Origin: Pseudomonas violetae | GTDB taxonomy: Bacteria; Pseudomonadota; Gammaproteobacteria; Pseudomonadales; Pseudomonadaceae | Length of the DNA: 64,000 nt | NCBI RefSeq assembly: GCF_023072615.1 | Contig: NZ_JAKNRW010000015.1 | Coordinates: 49,934-113,933 of the forward strand | Reading direction: 5' to 3' | In this document: positions 16,518 to 25,865 of the stretch, in pieces | Layout of the letters: each line of letters begins with the position of its first letter | How positions within the stretch are numbered: the stretch's first letter is position 1 | Program-made: the position numbers and the translations under genes | The notes under the pieces: generated by a model | Seen by the model: the letters and a program-made list of their open reading frames with translations, nothing else | Database searches by the model: none | Told to the model about the DNA's origin: nothing

Positions 16518-17930
16518 ATGGAAAGCACCTTCCACGGCATAATCGCCTTTGCCCTACTGGCCGGCATGCTGCTGTTGGGCAGCATCTTGCGCAACCGCAT
16601 TGGCCTGTTCCGTAACTCACTGGCACCGGCCAGCATGATCGGCGGCATGCTCGGATTCACGTTGTTATCGTTCGAGTTGATCCCTGGCTTTAAGGCCAGT
16701 GACTTCGAAACCCTGACCTTTCACTTTTTTACCCTGAGCTTCATGTCTCTGTGCCTCACCGGCAAAAGCAAGGACGCGTCCCTTTCAGGCGGCAGCGTGG
16801 TGCGCGGAGGCCTGTGGCTCACACTGATATGGACGATCAGCCTGGGACTGCAAGGCGTGATCGGCTATCTGGTCATCAGCGGTTATGACGCCATGACCGG
16901 CGCCGGTATCAGCGAATGGCTCGGCGCCATCGTCACTCATGGTTTTACCCAAGGCCCGGGCCAGGCGCTGACCTACGGCGGCATCTGGGAGAAAGAATAC
17001 GGCATTGAAAATGCCGCACAGGTCGGCCTGATTTATGCGTCCCTTGGCTTTCTGGTGGCCTTCCTTGTCGGTGTGCCGATGGCTAACAACTTTATCCGCC
17101 GAGGTCTCAATGCCAACAAGGCCTCGAACATCGATGAACAATTCAAATCCGGTTTTTACAATGGGGCACAAGTACCGAGCAGCGGCCGTATGGTCTCGCA
17201 CCCGGCGAATCTCGATTCGCTGGCCTATCATCTCGGACTGCTCGCCGTTGCCTACCTGATTACCTACGTCTGGCTGAGCTTCATGCAAGTTCAGATCAAG
17301 GATTTCTCAGCAGGCGGCGTCAATCTCTCGGTGTTATTCAGCTATAACCTGTTTTTCCTTCATGGCCTGGCTGTCTGTGTGGTGATGCGCCTGGTGATCG
17401 ACCGTTGCGGCCTGTCCCACCGCGTCGACGACGAAACGCTGAAACGCATCACCGGCTCATCAATCGACTTCATGGTCGTGGGTACCCTGATGAGCATCCA
17501 GTTTGCCGTGCTCTACGCACTGCTGACGCCCATCCTGCTGGTGACGGTTACCGTTACGCTGGTCACGTTGATCGGCTGTCTCTATTTCGGGCGCCTGAGC
17601 GGCGCCCTCGGGCCGGAGCGGGCCATTACTGCCTTTGGTTGTTGCTGTGGCTCGACCGGCACGGGGCTGCTGCTGTTACGCATGATGGATGCAGACTTCA
17701 GTACGTCCGTGCCTAAAGAGCTCGCTTTCTTCAACCTGGCGATCATCTTCACCACCTTCCACATCCTGTTCTTCTTTGCCCCGATCGTGCCCTCGCTGGG
17801 TGGGTGGAACTACCTCATGGTCTTCGCAGGCACTGCACTGTTCTTTCTCGCCTGCATTCCACTGCTGATGAATTTCAGAGCAAGTACTACCCCTTCGCCG
17901 CTCACTCGGATCAAGGAGTCCTGCAAATGA
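16518..17930 (+). CDS. GltS-like sodium:solute (glutamate-type) symporter
   Basis: A hydrophobic protein of about 470 residues. Two re-entrant family motifs are visible: THGFTQGPGQALTYGG near residue 140 and CCCGSTGTGLLLLRMM near residue 375. These match the GltS sodium/glutamate symporter family. ATG 16518 is best placed from the AAGAGG site, with ATG 16515 and TTG 16512 as alternatives. Its stop overlaps the start of the amidohydrolase by four bases (ATGA), implying translational coupling. It likely imports the compound hydrolysed by that enzyme, perhaps an N-acylated or amide amino acid. The substrate is inferred only from this pairing. Confidence 0.75.
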   Translation: MESTFHGIIAFALLAGMLLLGSILRNRIGLFRNSLAPASMIGGMLGFTLLSFELIPGFKASDFETLTFHFFTLSFMSLCLTGKSKDASLSGGSVVRGGLWLTLIWTISLGLQGVIGYLVISGYDAMTGAGISEWLGAIVTHGFTQGPGQALTYGGIWEKEYGIENAAQVGLIYASLGFLVAFLVGVPMANNFIRRGLNANKASNIDEQFKSGFYNGAQVPSSGRMVSHPANLDSLAYHLGLLAVAYLITYVWLSFMQVQIKDFSAGGVNLSVLFSYNLFFLHGLAVCVVMRLVIDRCGLSHRVDDETLKRITGSSIDFMVVGTLMSIQFAVLYALLTPILLVTVTVTLVTLIGCLYFGRLSGALGPERAITAFGCCCGSTGTGLLLLRMMDADFSTSVPKELAFFNLAIIFTTFHILFFFAPIVPSLGGWNYLMVFAGTALFFLACIPLLMNFRASTTPSPLTRIKESCK

Positions 17931-19555
17931 GCATTACCGTCTTCACCGCCGTGCGCATCCTTACAATGAACCCATCCCAGCCTGAAGCCACTCACATTGC
18001 GGTGCGCGACGGTCGTGTGCTGTGCGTCGGCCCGCTGGAAGCGATGCAGGAGCTGGGGGACTACACGCTGGATCGGCGCTTTGCGGACAACATCATTATG
18101 CCGGGCTTCGTCGAAGGCCATAGCCATGCCCTCGAAGGAGCAATGTGGAATTACCTCTATCTGGGATACTTTTCCCGCGTCGATCCTGAAGGGTTTCACT
18201 GGGCCGGTGCAGACAGTATCGCGGCCATGCAACAACGCTTGCGCGAGACTGCCGAGGCGCTCGCACCCGGCGAACCGCTGATTGCCTGGGGCTTCGACCC
18301 CGTCTATTTCGAGGGTGCCCGGCTCGATCGACACCTGCTGGATGCCGCGGTGGAAGACCGACCTGTCGTGGTAATGCATGCGAGCCTGCACGTCATGACG
18401 GTCAACAGCCGGATGCTCGAACGGTCTAATCTTCACCGCCATCCTGGTATTGAAGGCATCACGCTCGACGCCGACGGCCAGCCCAACGGCGAACTGCAGG
18501 AAATGGCGGCGATGCATGCCATTTTCGAGGCCCTGGAGATGAATCTGTTCGAGGCGGTGTCGTCCCCCGGCACGCTGCGACGGTATGGCCTGGCTGCCCG
18601 TAATGTCGGGATCACGACCATCACTGACCTCTACAATCCCTTGACCGACGACGGTATCGCAGCGCTGAGACTCGTGACGAGCGAAGCTCATTTTCCAGTG
18701 CGCCTGGTGCCGGCAATGAGCGCTCTGGCCTGGTCGCCGGAACAGGGGGTCGAGCGACTGCAACAGTGCCTCCCACTGGGCAACGACAAGCTGAAGTTCG
18801 GCCTGGTGAAAATGATGACGGACGGCTCTATTCAGGGCTATACGGCGCGAATGAAGTGGCCCTACTACCACGACGGTCATGCCAATGGCATCTGGAATGC
18901 GCCCCCCGAGGCCCTGCAACAGATGGTACAGGTTTACCACCAGGCCGGGCTGCAACTGCATATCCATACCAACGGCGACGAAGCGGTCGAGTTGATGCTG
19001 GATGCAGTGGAAAGCGCCCTCGATCTTTGGCCGCGTGCCGATCACAGGCATACGCTGCAGCATTGCCAAGTGATTGATCATGCTCAGCTACGGCGCACGG
19101 CCAAACTCGGTCTGTGCCTGAACATGTTTGCCAACCATTTGTATTACTGGGGCGACATTCACCGCCGACGCACCTTGGGCTACGAGCGCAGTCGGCGACT
19201 TGAGCCGCTTGCCTCGGCGCGGCGCTTGGGCATAGTCACCGCGATCCACAGCGACGCCCCGGTCACGCCACTGGGGCCCTTATTCACAGCCTGGTGTGCG
19301 GTGATGCGAGAAAGCGCGTCCGGTGAAGTGTTGGGTGAAGAAGAGCGAGTGAGTGTTCCACAGGCTCTGGAAATGATAACGCTTGGCGCGGCCTACACCT
19401 TGCGCCTCGACCACCAGGTCGGAAGCCTCGAGATTGGAAAATTCGCTGATATGGTAGTGCTCGATCAGGACCCGCTGACCATCGACCCGGCGCAATTGCG
19501 CACTATCCGTGTACTGGCGACGGTATTGGGAGGTGAGGTCCATGCCACTACCTGA
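17927..19555 (+). CDS. Metal-dependent amidohydrolase (YtcJ/Amidohydro_3 type)
   Basis: A cytoplasmic enzyme of 542 residues with the amidohydrolase-superfamily barrel. Metal-site motifs are visible: GFVEGHSHALEG (HxH), LHIHTNGDEAVE, TLQHCQVID and IHSDAPVTP with the terminal-strand Asp. A composite beta-sandwich domain closes the C-terminus (GSLEIGKFADMVVLD). YtcJ-like members hydrolyse amide or ester bonds of varied substrates, and the substrate here is unknown. The residue before HSH is Gly-preceded Glu where Asp is more usual in related enzymes. The gene is translationally coupled to the symporter upstream and to the COG0523 GTPase downstream. Confidence 0.8.
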   Translation: MSITVFTAVRILTMNPSQPEATHIAVRDGRVLCVGPLEAMQELGDYTLDRRFADNIIMPGFVEGHSHALEGAMWNYLYLGYFSRVDPEGFHWAGADSIAAMQQRLRETAEALAPGEPLIAWGFDPVYFEGARLDRHLLDAAVEDRPVVVMHASLHVMTVNSRMLERSNLHRHPGIEGITLDADGQPNGELQEMAAMHAIFEALEMNLFEAVSSPGTLRRYGLAARNVGITTITDLYNPLTDDGIAALRLVTSEAHFPVRLVPAMSALAWSPEQGVERLQQCLPLGNDKLKFGLVKMMTDGSIQGYTARMKWPYYHDGHANGIWNAPPEALQQMVQVYHQAGLQLHIHTNGDEAVELMLDAVESALDLWPRADHRHTLQHCQVIDHAQLRRTAKLGLCLNMFANHLYYWGDIHRRRTLGYERSRRLEPLASARRLGIVTAIHSDAPVTPLGPLFTAWCAVMRESASGEVLGEEERVSVPQALEMITLGAAYTLRLDHQVGSLEIGKFADMVVLDQDPLTIDPAQLRTIRVLATVLGGEVHATT

Positions 19556-20474
19556 TCCGGTCCCCCTTACGGTCATCACCGGCTTCCTCGGTGCGGGAAA
19601 GACCACCTACCTCAATCAGCTGATTCGACAGGGGCTGCCCCGCGACAGCCTGATCGTGGTGAATGACTTCGGCGACATCAATATCGACGCCGAGCTCATT
19701 GATTACCGCGATGACAGAATCCTGCGACTGGGCAATGGCTGTATCTGCTGCACCCTGGGCGGCACCCTGGCAGAACAATTGGCCCAAGCGTTGCGCATGG
19801 AGCAGCGCCCCGGCGCGATCTATATCGAAGCCAGCGGTGTCGCTGAACCTGCAAGAATCGCCGATATTGCGCGGGTATCACGTCAGTTGAAGCTGAACTC
19901 GGTGGTCTGCCTGGTCGACGCCAGTCAGACTTCCCTTCATGCCCGAAACCGTTATACCGGGGACGTCTGGCGCGCCCAGATTACCGCCTCCGACCAATTG
20001 ATCATCAATCGCCTGCCGGCGGTCGATACCGCCGAATATGCGCAAGTGCTGGCCGCCCTTCGGGACCTGAATGGCTGGGCGATGCGGGCACTCAATGACA
20101 GCTTGCCAAGTCCATCAGCCATAGCCCGCCCAGTCCCGGCGGCTGATCACCTGAGACCCATGGCAGCCGCCGCGAATGAAAATAGCTGGTGTTCTGTCAG
20201 TTTGAAGTACGCAGCGGCCATTGATGCCACCCGGCTCGAACAACTGCTGCGTGAATATGCCGATGTCGTATTGCGCGCCAAAGGGATACTGGACCGGCTC
20301 GATCGTAACGGGCCTCAGGTTTTGCAGCTAAGTGGTCGTAGCATCCGCTGGCTGGCTGCCACACGGGCCATGGCGGGCAACTATTTGGTGTGTATTGGCA
20401 TCAGATGCGCGCGCTTTGATGAACTGACCGCCGGACTGATGCAACTCGAGCGCAATCAAAGCCCGCCGGCCTGA
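19542..20474 (+). CDS. COG0523 (CobW-like) GTPase, putative metallochaperone
   Basis: A 310-residue G3E-family GTPase. The P-loop GFLGAGKTT lies at residues 14-22, the metal-binding CICC motif at residues 67-70 in GNGCICCTLGG, and EASGVAEPARI follows in the switch region. A CobW C-terminal-like domain comes after. The ATG at 19542 lies inside the end of the amidohydrolase gene (14-base overlap) with GGAGGTGAGG upstream. COG0523 proteins deliver or store zinc, cobalt, nickel or iron. Coupling to a metallohydrolase suggests it supplies that enzyme with metal. A role in cobalamin synthesis (cobST lie 1.2 kb downstream) is an alternative. Confidence 0.8.
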   Translation: MPLPDPVPLTVITGFLGAGKTTYLNQLIRQGLPRDSLIVVNDFGDINIDAELIDYRDDRILRLGNGCICCTLGGTLAEQLAQALRMEQRPGAIYIEASGVAEPARIADIARVSRQLKLNSVVCLVDASQTSLHARNRYTGDVWRAQITASDQLIINRLPAVDTAEYAQVLAALRDLNGWAMRALNDSLPSPSAIARPVPAADHLRPMAAAANENSWCSVSLKYAAAIDATRLEQLLREYADVVLRAKGILDRLDRNGPQVLQLSGRSIRWLAATRAMAGNYLVCIGIRCARFDELTAGLMQLERNQSPPA

Positions 20475-20564
20475 TCCGGACCCGCTTGCGACCCGCGCCT
20501 GGCCCCACAGGACGATCCGGGCTGGTCCTTGGCGACGGGCCCGCGCTGGCTAAACTGCGCGCAC

Positions 20565-20623
20565 CTCTCATTCGATGAGAGCGGCCTCCTCACCTCGGTC
20601 CAGCCTGTCGTTACTCGACAGGC
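20565..20623 (+). promoter_or_regulatory. Two tandem hairpins upstream of the DUF3461 gene
   Basis: CTCTCAT-TCG-ATGAGAG (20565-20581) is a perfect seven-base stem, and an eight-base stem GCCTGTCG / CGACAGGC follows at 20603-20623. Neither has a U-tract. They lie in the 295-base spacer between the GTPase gene and the DUF3461 gene and may be part of its 5' leader or mark the operon end. Confidence 0.3.
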
Positions 20624-20769
20624 CACAACGACCCAGGTCTGAAAACAATAACAATCGCGCCAGACAGCTCCGTAACCTGCGACTACAGCAGGCCCACTGC
20701 TGCCTGTTGCGCAGACACCAAAGGAGCCGACAACCACCCAACAGACTAACGACAGACGAGATACCTGCC

Positions 20770-21177
20770 ATGACCGACTTTACGACTCTAAAAGAAATGG
20801 GCATCAGTGCCTTCGAACTCATCTCCCGCTTCAGTCTGCGCCGCGAGCACGACCGCGACGTGCTCAAGATCCATTACCTGCGCCCCGTTACCTCATTGCG
20901 CCGGCATAGTCAGAAATTCACCTTCGCCCGACCACGTATCTCCATTCCGGGACAGAGCCGTCACAGCCAGGCCTGGCGGCAACTGACCGATTGCAGCCCG
21001 ATGCTGCAACAGGCTCTGGCCGAGCTCAAGCAATTGACCGGTACCAATGAACAGCCCCTCTCAGCCAAGCAAGAGTGGCTACAGGATTTGCATCACCTGG
21101 AGAATGTGGTCGAGGCGAGGCTGGTGGAGATCCGCGAGAACATCGAACAACTGAATCGAGTCGATCTCAAGCACTGA
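20770..21177 (+). CDS. DUF3461 family protein
   Basis: A soluble protein of 135 residues beginning MTDFTTLKEMGISAFELISRFSLR, the recognisable start of the DUF3461 family found widely in Pseudomonas and other gammaproteobacteria. The middle is basic (HSQKFTFARPRIS) and the C-terminus forms an amphipathic helix rich in Glu and Leu. The start at 20770 matches the family N-terminus, and a longer frame back to 20575 is not expected. Its function is unknown. It overlaps the tail of the convergent small gene at 21167. Confidence 0.85.
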   Translation: MTDFTTLKEMGISAFELISRFSLRREHDRDVLKIHYLRPVTSLRRHSQKFTFARPRISIPGQSRHSQAWRQLTDCSPMLQQALAELKQLTGTNEQPLSAKQEWLQDLHHLENVVEARLVEIRENIEQLNRVDLKH

Positions 21178-21415
21178 CCCGATCGTTCTGCTGCTGCACC
21201 AGGCTGGCCATCTTGCGACCGAACAACTCAGCCAGCGCCTCGGGATTGCCTGCGGCTTCGTCCAACGCCTCGACCACGGCCTGCAAGGTCGGCCGGGTCT
21301 TGGCCAGCAGCTCGTCGATGTAAAACTGCGGGGTAATCTGCGTGTGCGCCTCGTAACGGCGAAATAGCGCGAGAAGCTCCGGGCCTAGCTTGATCGTCAG
21401 CGAATCGGTGGACAT
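21167..21415 (-). CDS. Small hypothetical protein
   Basis: An 82-residue, mainly helical protein that I do not assign to a family. The opening (LTIKLGPELLALFRRY) resembles the beta-strand/helix start of small ribbon-helix-helix-type DNA-binding proteins, but the rest is too short to be sure. Its last 11 bases overlap the convergent DUF3461 gene. It is divergent from cobS with 218 bases between them, so it could share or regulate that promoter. That is speculation. Confidence 0.55.
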   Translation of the reverse strand: MSTDSLTIKLGPELLALFRRYEAHTQITPQFYIDELLAKTRPTLQAVVEALDEAAGNPEALAELFGRKMASLVQQQNDRVSA

Positions 21416-21633
21416 CTGATTGGCCCCTCAGGTTTTTTGGGCGGCAACAGCCGCGGGATTAACGACTGACACCATCCTTAGCCGCTACTGCTACACACCA
21501 TAGAGCCAGTTGTAGCCCGAACGTGGCGCCAGCCACCCCGACTGGCCGCATCGGGTGACGGTATCTGGTCCCTCCCCAACACGGGCCACCTCCCTAGAAT
21601 CAAGACCTCCTTTACGGCCCCAAGGCGATATTG

Positions 21634-22614
21634 ATGACCGACCTGAACTTCGAACCTGCCAGCCGCCTGGTCCCTGTCCGGGAGTTGTTCGGTATCGACT
21701 CCAACATGCGCGTTCCCGTATTCCTTTCCTCAAAGGAACATGTGCCGGAGGTCGACTCGGCCTATCGCTTCAACCCGGAAGTCACCCTGGCGATTCTCGC
21801 GGGCTTCACCCGCAATCGCCGAGTGATGCTGCAAGGCCTGCACGGCAGCGGTAAATCGACCCATATCGAACAAGTTGCTGCGAGGCTTAACTGGCCTTGC
21901 ACACGCGTCAACCTGGACGGTCATATCAGCCGCCTGGACCTGATCGGCAAGGACGGCATTGTCCTGCGTGAGGGTAAGCAAGTCACCGAATTCCAGGAAG
22001 GTGTTTTGCCTTGGGCTCTGCGTCGGCCCATGGCGCTGATCTTCGACGAATACGACGCTGGCCGTCCGGACGTCATGTTCGTGATTCAGCGCATCCTTGA
22101 ACGCGACGGCAGGCTCAATCTGCTCGACCAGAATCAAGTGATCCATCCGCACCCATCATTCCGCCTGTTCGCTACCGCCAACACCGTTGGCCTGGGCAAC
22201 CTCAACGGGCTTTACAACGGCACCCAAGTACTCAATCAGGCGCAGCTGGATCGTTGGAACATAGTGGCCACCCTGAACTACCTGCCCCAGTCTGAAGAAG
22301 TCGCGATTGTTGCTGCGCGAGTGCCACACCTGCAGGCCCGGCATGGCGAACGGCTGCTGACGCAGATGGTGGCGGTAGCTGACCTGACCCGCCAAGGCTT
22401 CGCCGCAGGTGACCTGTCGACCCTGATGTCGCCACGTTGCGTGATCTCCTGGGCGGAAAACACAGAAATTTTCAGCGACACGGCGCTGGCTTTCCGCCTG
22501 TCGTTTCTCAATAAATGCGATGAATCCGAGCGGCCGATCGTCGCCGAATACTACCAACGCTGTTTTGACCAGGAGCTGACCGAATCGGCGTTCCCCCTGC
22601 TGGCATTGGCCTGA
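21634..22614 (+). CDS. cobS: Aerobic cobaltochelatase subunit CobS
   Basis: A 326-residue AAA+ ATPase of the MoxR/CobS type. It begins MTDLNFEPASRLVPVRELFGID as in other CobS proteins. Walker A is GLHGSGKST (about residues 69-77), Walker B is ALIFDEYDAG, and sensor-region residues are RLFATANTVG. With CobT it forms the ATPase module that works with CobN to insert cobalt into hydrogenobyrinate a,c-diamide. ATG 21634 is preferred to TTG 21631. CobN is not in the window. CobT follows after 20 bases, indicating an operon. Confidence 0.9.
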   Translation: MTDLNFEPASRLVPVRELFGIDSNMRVPVFLSSKEHVPEVDSAYRFNPEVTLAILAGFTRNRRVMLQGLHGSGKSTHIEQVAARLNWPCTRVNLDGHISRLDLIGKDGIVLREGKQVTEFQEGVLPWALRRPMALIFDEYDAGRPDVMFVIQRILERDGRLNLLDQNQVIHPHPSFRLFATANTVGLGNLNGLYNGTQVLNQAQLDRWNIVATLNYLPQSEEVAIVAARVPHLQARHGERLLTQMVAVADLTRQGFAAGDLSTLMSPRCVISWAENTEIFSDTALAFRLSFLNKCDESERPIVAEYYQRCFDQELTESAFPLLALA

Positions 22615-22634
22615 ACCCACACAGGAAGACCATC

Positions 22635-24362
22635 ATGAACCCGCCGCCACGCCGCGAAAAACGCCAGCAACAACTTGAGGAACTTTGCGCGGCGTCACTG
22701 CGGGCACTGTCCGGCGAGCGGTACCTACGTTACCGCGGCGGCCGCCTTGAAGTGCAGGAACGGCATTTCCCGGTGCGCGCCCCACACCTGCACCCAGACC
22801 CCGAACACGATGAGAGTCGAGCCTGGCGTGGGGTGGCGGATAGCCTGGCGCTGCGTTTGAAGCACAGTGATCAAGCGCTGGTGCGCCAGGTTCTCCCGGC
22901 GCAGCCCATCGCGCGCCTGGTGTTCGAGCTGCTGGAACAACTGCGCGTGGAGTCGTTGGTGGCCGACAGTCACCCAGGCGCGCGGCGCAATCTGTTGCAG
23001 CGCTTCGAGCAGTGGAGCCAGCAGTTTCTGGATGCTGGACAGGCCGAAGGTCACGTCGGGTTGCTGCTCTTCACTTTGGCGCAGATGAGTTGGATTCTGC
23101 TGTGTGGCGGCCGCACCGGGGAACAGACGGAGATGCTCATTGAAGCACCACGCCTGAGCCTGCTCGGCCATTTCGGTGCGGCCTTCGGGCTGATGCGCCG
23201 CTGTCGCCATATCCAGGTCGAGTTTACCGAGTACGCCTTACTGATTGCCGCCAAGGCACAGGAACTGATCGAGCAACTGGATGACGACCTGCTCGGTAGC
23301 GACGAGCGCAAGGTCTCGGAAGTCGCCGAAAAGACTCATCTGGCCTTCGCCCTGTTATTGGACTTTGATCAGGATGGCGAAGGTGATGACAGCAGCAGCG
23401 GTGCTGCCCAAAATAATCCACGGGCCAGCGACAACGCCTTTACTTATCAGGTGTTCAGCCGCGAATACGATCGCGAGCGTAACGCCAACGGCCTGGTACG
23501 GCCCGAATTGTTGCGCGAACTGCGTCAGCGCCTGGACCGTCGCCTGGCCGGCCAGGGCCTTAATCTGCCCCGCTTGGCCAAGCGCTTGGGTGCCTTGCTG
23601 GCAGCGCCTCGTCGAGATGGCTGGATCTTCGCCCAGACCGAGGGACAGATCGATGCCAGCCGCCTCAGTCGCCTGATCATCAGCCCCGAGCAACGCGAGA
23701 TTTTTCGTCACGAGCATGAGCGTCCGCACTGTGATTGTCTGGTCAGTCTGCTGATCGACAACTCCGGCTCCATGCGCAACCACATCGAGAGCGTCGCCTT
23801 GTTGGTTGACGCCTTCAGCCGTGCCCTGGAGCTGGCTGGTGCTCGCAGTGAAATCCTCGGTTTCACCACCGGCCAGTGGAACGGTGGACGCCCTTTAAAG
23901 CGCTGGCGCGCCATGGGCCAGCCAGTCAATCCGGGAAGACTTAACGAGCTTAGCCATCTGGTCTACAAGGATGCCGAAACTTCCTGGCGCCGCGCCCGGC
24001 CGAACATTGCAGCGCTGCTCAAGTCCGATCTTTTTCGCGAAGGCATCGACGGCGAGGCAATCCTCTGGGCGCGTCAGCGACTGCTGCAGCGCGACGCACG
24101 TCGGCGCATCCTGATCATCATCTCCGACGGCTGCCCGATGGACAGCGCCACCCACCAGACCAACCAGCAGGACATCCTCGACCTGCACCTCAAACACGTG
24201 TCACAACAGATAGAACAGGAGAACAGCATCGAGTTGTACGCCCTCGGCGTCGGGCTTGACCTGAGCGCTTATTATCGCCATAGCCTGGAACTTGATTTGT
24301 CGCGTAGCCTGGACAATGCCGTATTCGACGAGATCCTGCGTCTGCTCAACGGTAGGCACTGA
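22635..24362 (+). CDS. cobT: Cobaltochelatase subunit CobT (vWA domain)
   Basis: A 575-residue protein with an acidic, low-complexity centre around residues 235-270 (DFDQDGEGDDSSSGAAQ). The C-terminal von Willebrand A domain carries the MIDAS motif as LLIDNSGSMRNH at about residues 371-382, followed by IISDGCPMDS. This is the CobT architecture that partners CobS. The aerobic B12 route in Pseudomonas uses CobN-CobS-CobT. A stand-alone MoxR-vWA pair with another metal-insertion role is possible, but the CobS similarity argues against it. Confidence 0.9.
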   Translation: MNPPPRREKRQQQLEELCAASLRALSGERYLRYRGGRLEVQERHFPVRAPHLHPDPEHDESRAWRGVADSLALRLKHSDQALVRQVLPAQPIARLVFELLEQLRVESLVADSHPGARRNLLQRFEQWSQQFLDAGQAEGHVGLLLFTLAQMSWILLCGGRTGEQTEMLIEAPRLSLLGHFGAAFGLMRRCRHIQVEFTEYALLIAAKAQELIEQLDDDLLGSDERKVSEVAEKTHLAFALLLDFDQDGEGDDSSSGAAQNNPRASDNAFTYQVFSREYDRERNANGLVRPELLRELRQRLDRRLAGQGLNLPRLAKRLGALLAAPRRDGWIFAQTEGQIDASRLSRLIISPEQREIFRHEHERPHCDCLVSLLIDNSGSMRNHIESVALLVDAFSRALELAGARSEILGFTTGQWNGGRPLKRWRAMGQPVNPGRLNELSHLVYKDAETSWRRARPNIAALLKSDLFREGIDGEAILWARQRLLQRDARRRILIIISDGCPMDSATHQTNQQDILDLHLKHVSQQIEQENSIELYALGVGLDLSAYYRHSLELDLSRSLDNAVFDEILRLLNGRH

Positions 24363-24683
24363 CATTCACCGACGCCTCTGCAAGGCCTTCGTACACTCTA
24401 CATAAACGCACTGAAAAAAAGCGAAAACACCCCCTTGGGCAGAGTTCCAGAGCACTTACGCACCCTATTGATGCGCTCAATTTTCTGGCCCCAGCCGCGG
24501 GCATAATGTGGCCCTAAACAGGGTCGTATCCTGGGCGGATATTGAACTTGTTGAAGGAAACAACGAGGCTTCATTCAGCCAGTCTGACTTTACGCGGAGC
24601 ACTGCTGCAGCTCGTTGCATCAGGCTATTTCTGCACTTTCGTAGCAAACAACTACAACAAAAACTACAGAGGAGTACGCAGTC
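24363..24683. other. Intergenic stretch before the TRAP operon
   Basis: This spacer of about 320 bases shows no credible coding region. It is AT-richer toward the right. It must contain the promoter of the TRAP transporter operon. An AGAGGAG ribosome binding site lies near its end. I see no convincing terminator after cobT. Confidence 0.5.
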
Positions 24684-25697
24684 ATGACACCCAGCAAAAA
24701 CTTTACCCGCCAGCTCGGCCTGGTCCTGTGCCTTTCGGCCGCAGCCCTCAGCAGCGGTCTGGCTCAGGCCAAGACCTTCCGAATGGCTCTGGGCGATAAC
24801 GTAGGCGGCACCCAGTATGAGCTTGGCGTCAAGTTTGCCGAGGAGTTCAAGGCCAGAACAGGTGGAAAACACGATGCCAAATTGTTCCCCAATGGCCAGC
24901 TAGGCAGCGAAGAGGACACCGTCAGCAACGCGGCCATGGGCACCTTGGACTTCTCTGTCCTGGCCGTTAACAACGTCACGCCCTTCTCTCCAACGGTCGG
25001 TGTGCTCACCCTGCCCTATATGATCCAGAGCCTGGATGATGCCGTGAAACTGACCCAGAGTGATATCGGCCAAACGCTGGTCGACAACACCGTGCGTGAT
25101 GCCGGTGTGCGTATAGTTGGCTGGGCCTACTCGGGCTTTCGCGTACTGACCAACTCCAAGCGTCCGGTCACCACGCTTGCCGACCTCAAAGGCCTGCAAA
25201 TCCGAGTGCCGAAGAACGAGATCATGATCGATACCTACCGCGCCTGGGGCATCAACCCGACGCCGATGGCCTGGTCAGAGACGTTCACCGGCTTGCAGTT
25301 AAAAGTGGTCGATGGCCAAGACAACCCCTACATCACCGTCAGCACGATGAAGTTCGACGAGGTACAAAAGTACATCACCAACATTCGCTACCTGTTTTCC
25401 ATCGAACCACTGATCGTCAGCGAGTCAGTATTCCAGGAGCAACCCGCCGATGTACAGAAGGCCATCCTGGAGGCCGGCAAGGCAGCCACCGAATACAGTG
25501 CGAGCTTTCTGGTAGCTGAGGAAACCAAAATCAGGAAGGATCTGACCGCAAAAGGCATGGTCATTTCCGACCCGGCCGATGATGAGAAGGAATGGATCAA
25601 TACCGCCGTCTCCCAGGTATGGCCCAAGTATTACGACCAACTCGGCAAGGACAACTTGAACAAAGCCCTAAAATCGCTCGGTCGCGACCAGATCTAG
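24684..25697 (+). CDS. TRAP transporter substrate-binding protein (DctP family)
   Basis: A 337-residue periplasmic protein with a signal peptide (cleavage expected after ALSSGLAQA, about residue 29). Family blocks are VSNAAMGTLDFSVLAVNN, RVLTNSKRPVTTLADLKGLQIRVP (with the conserved carboxylate-binding Arg) and the GQDNPYITV segment with the usual Asn-Pro. It binds an organic acid for the DctQM permease encoded downstream. No catabolic gene adjoins it to reveal the ligand. TRAP systems are known for taurine (TauKLM) and isethionate (IseKLM), but 10 kb separates this operon from the sulfonate genes. Confidence 0.9.
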   Translation: MTPSKNFTRQLGLVLCLSAAALSSGLAQAKTFRMALGDNVGGTQYELGVKFAEEFKARTGGKHDAKLFPNGQLGSEEDTVSNAAMGTLDFSVLAVNNVTPFSPTVGVLTLPYMIQSLDDAVKLTQSDIGQTLVDNTVRDAGVRIVGWAYSGFRVLTNSKRPVTTLADLKGLQIRVPKNEIMIDTYRAWGINPTPMAWSETFTGLQLKVVDGQDNPYITVSTMKFDEVQKYITNIRYLFSIEPLIVSESVFQEQPADVQKAILEAGKAATEYSASFLVAEETKIRKDLTAKGMVISDPADDEKEWINTAVSQVWPKYYDQLGKDNLNKALKSLGRDQI

Positions 25698-25865
25698 CGT
25701 TGTACGCGAGGCTCCAGAACCCACTGTGCAAACATCGGGCGGCTGAACTGCCCGATGTCCTCGACTCAGAACCGCCAGCTCGCCGACCGGCAACGCCTGG
25801 CTATTCGACCCACGCGGTGAAGCGTTGAACCCTGCCTTGGGTGCTACGTTTCAGGAGGTGCCCAC

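Noticed and set aside
17810..19081. 423-codon minus-strand ORF
   Set aside because: Shadow of the amidohydrolase gene on the other strand.
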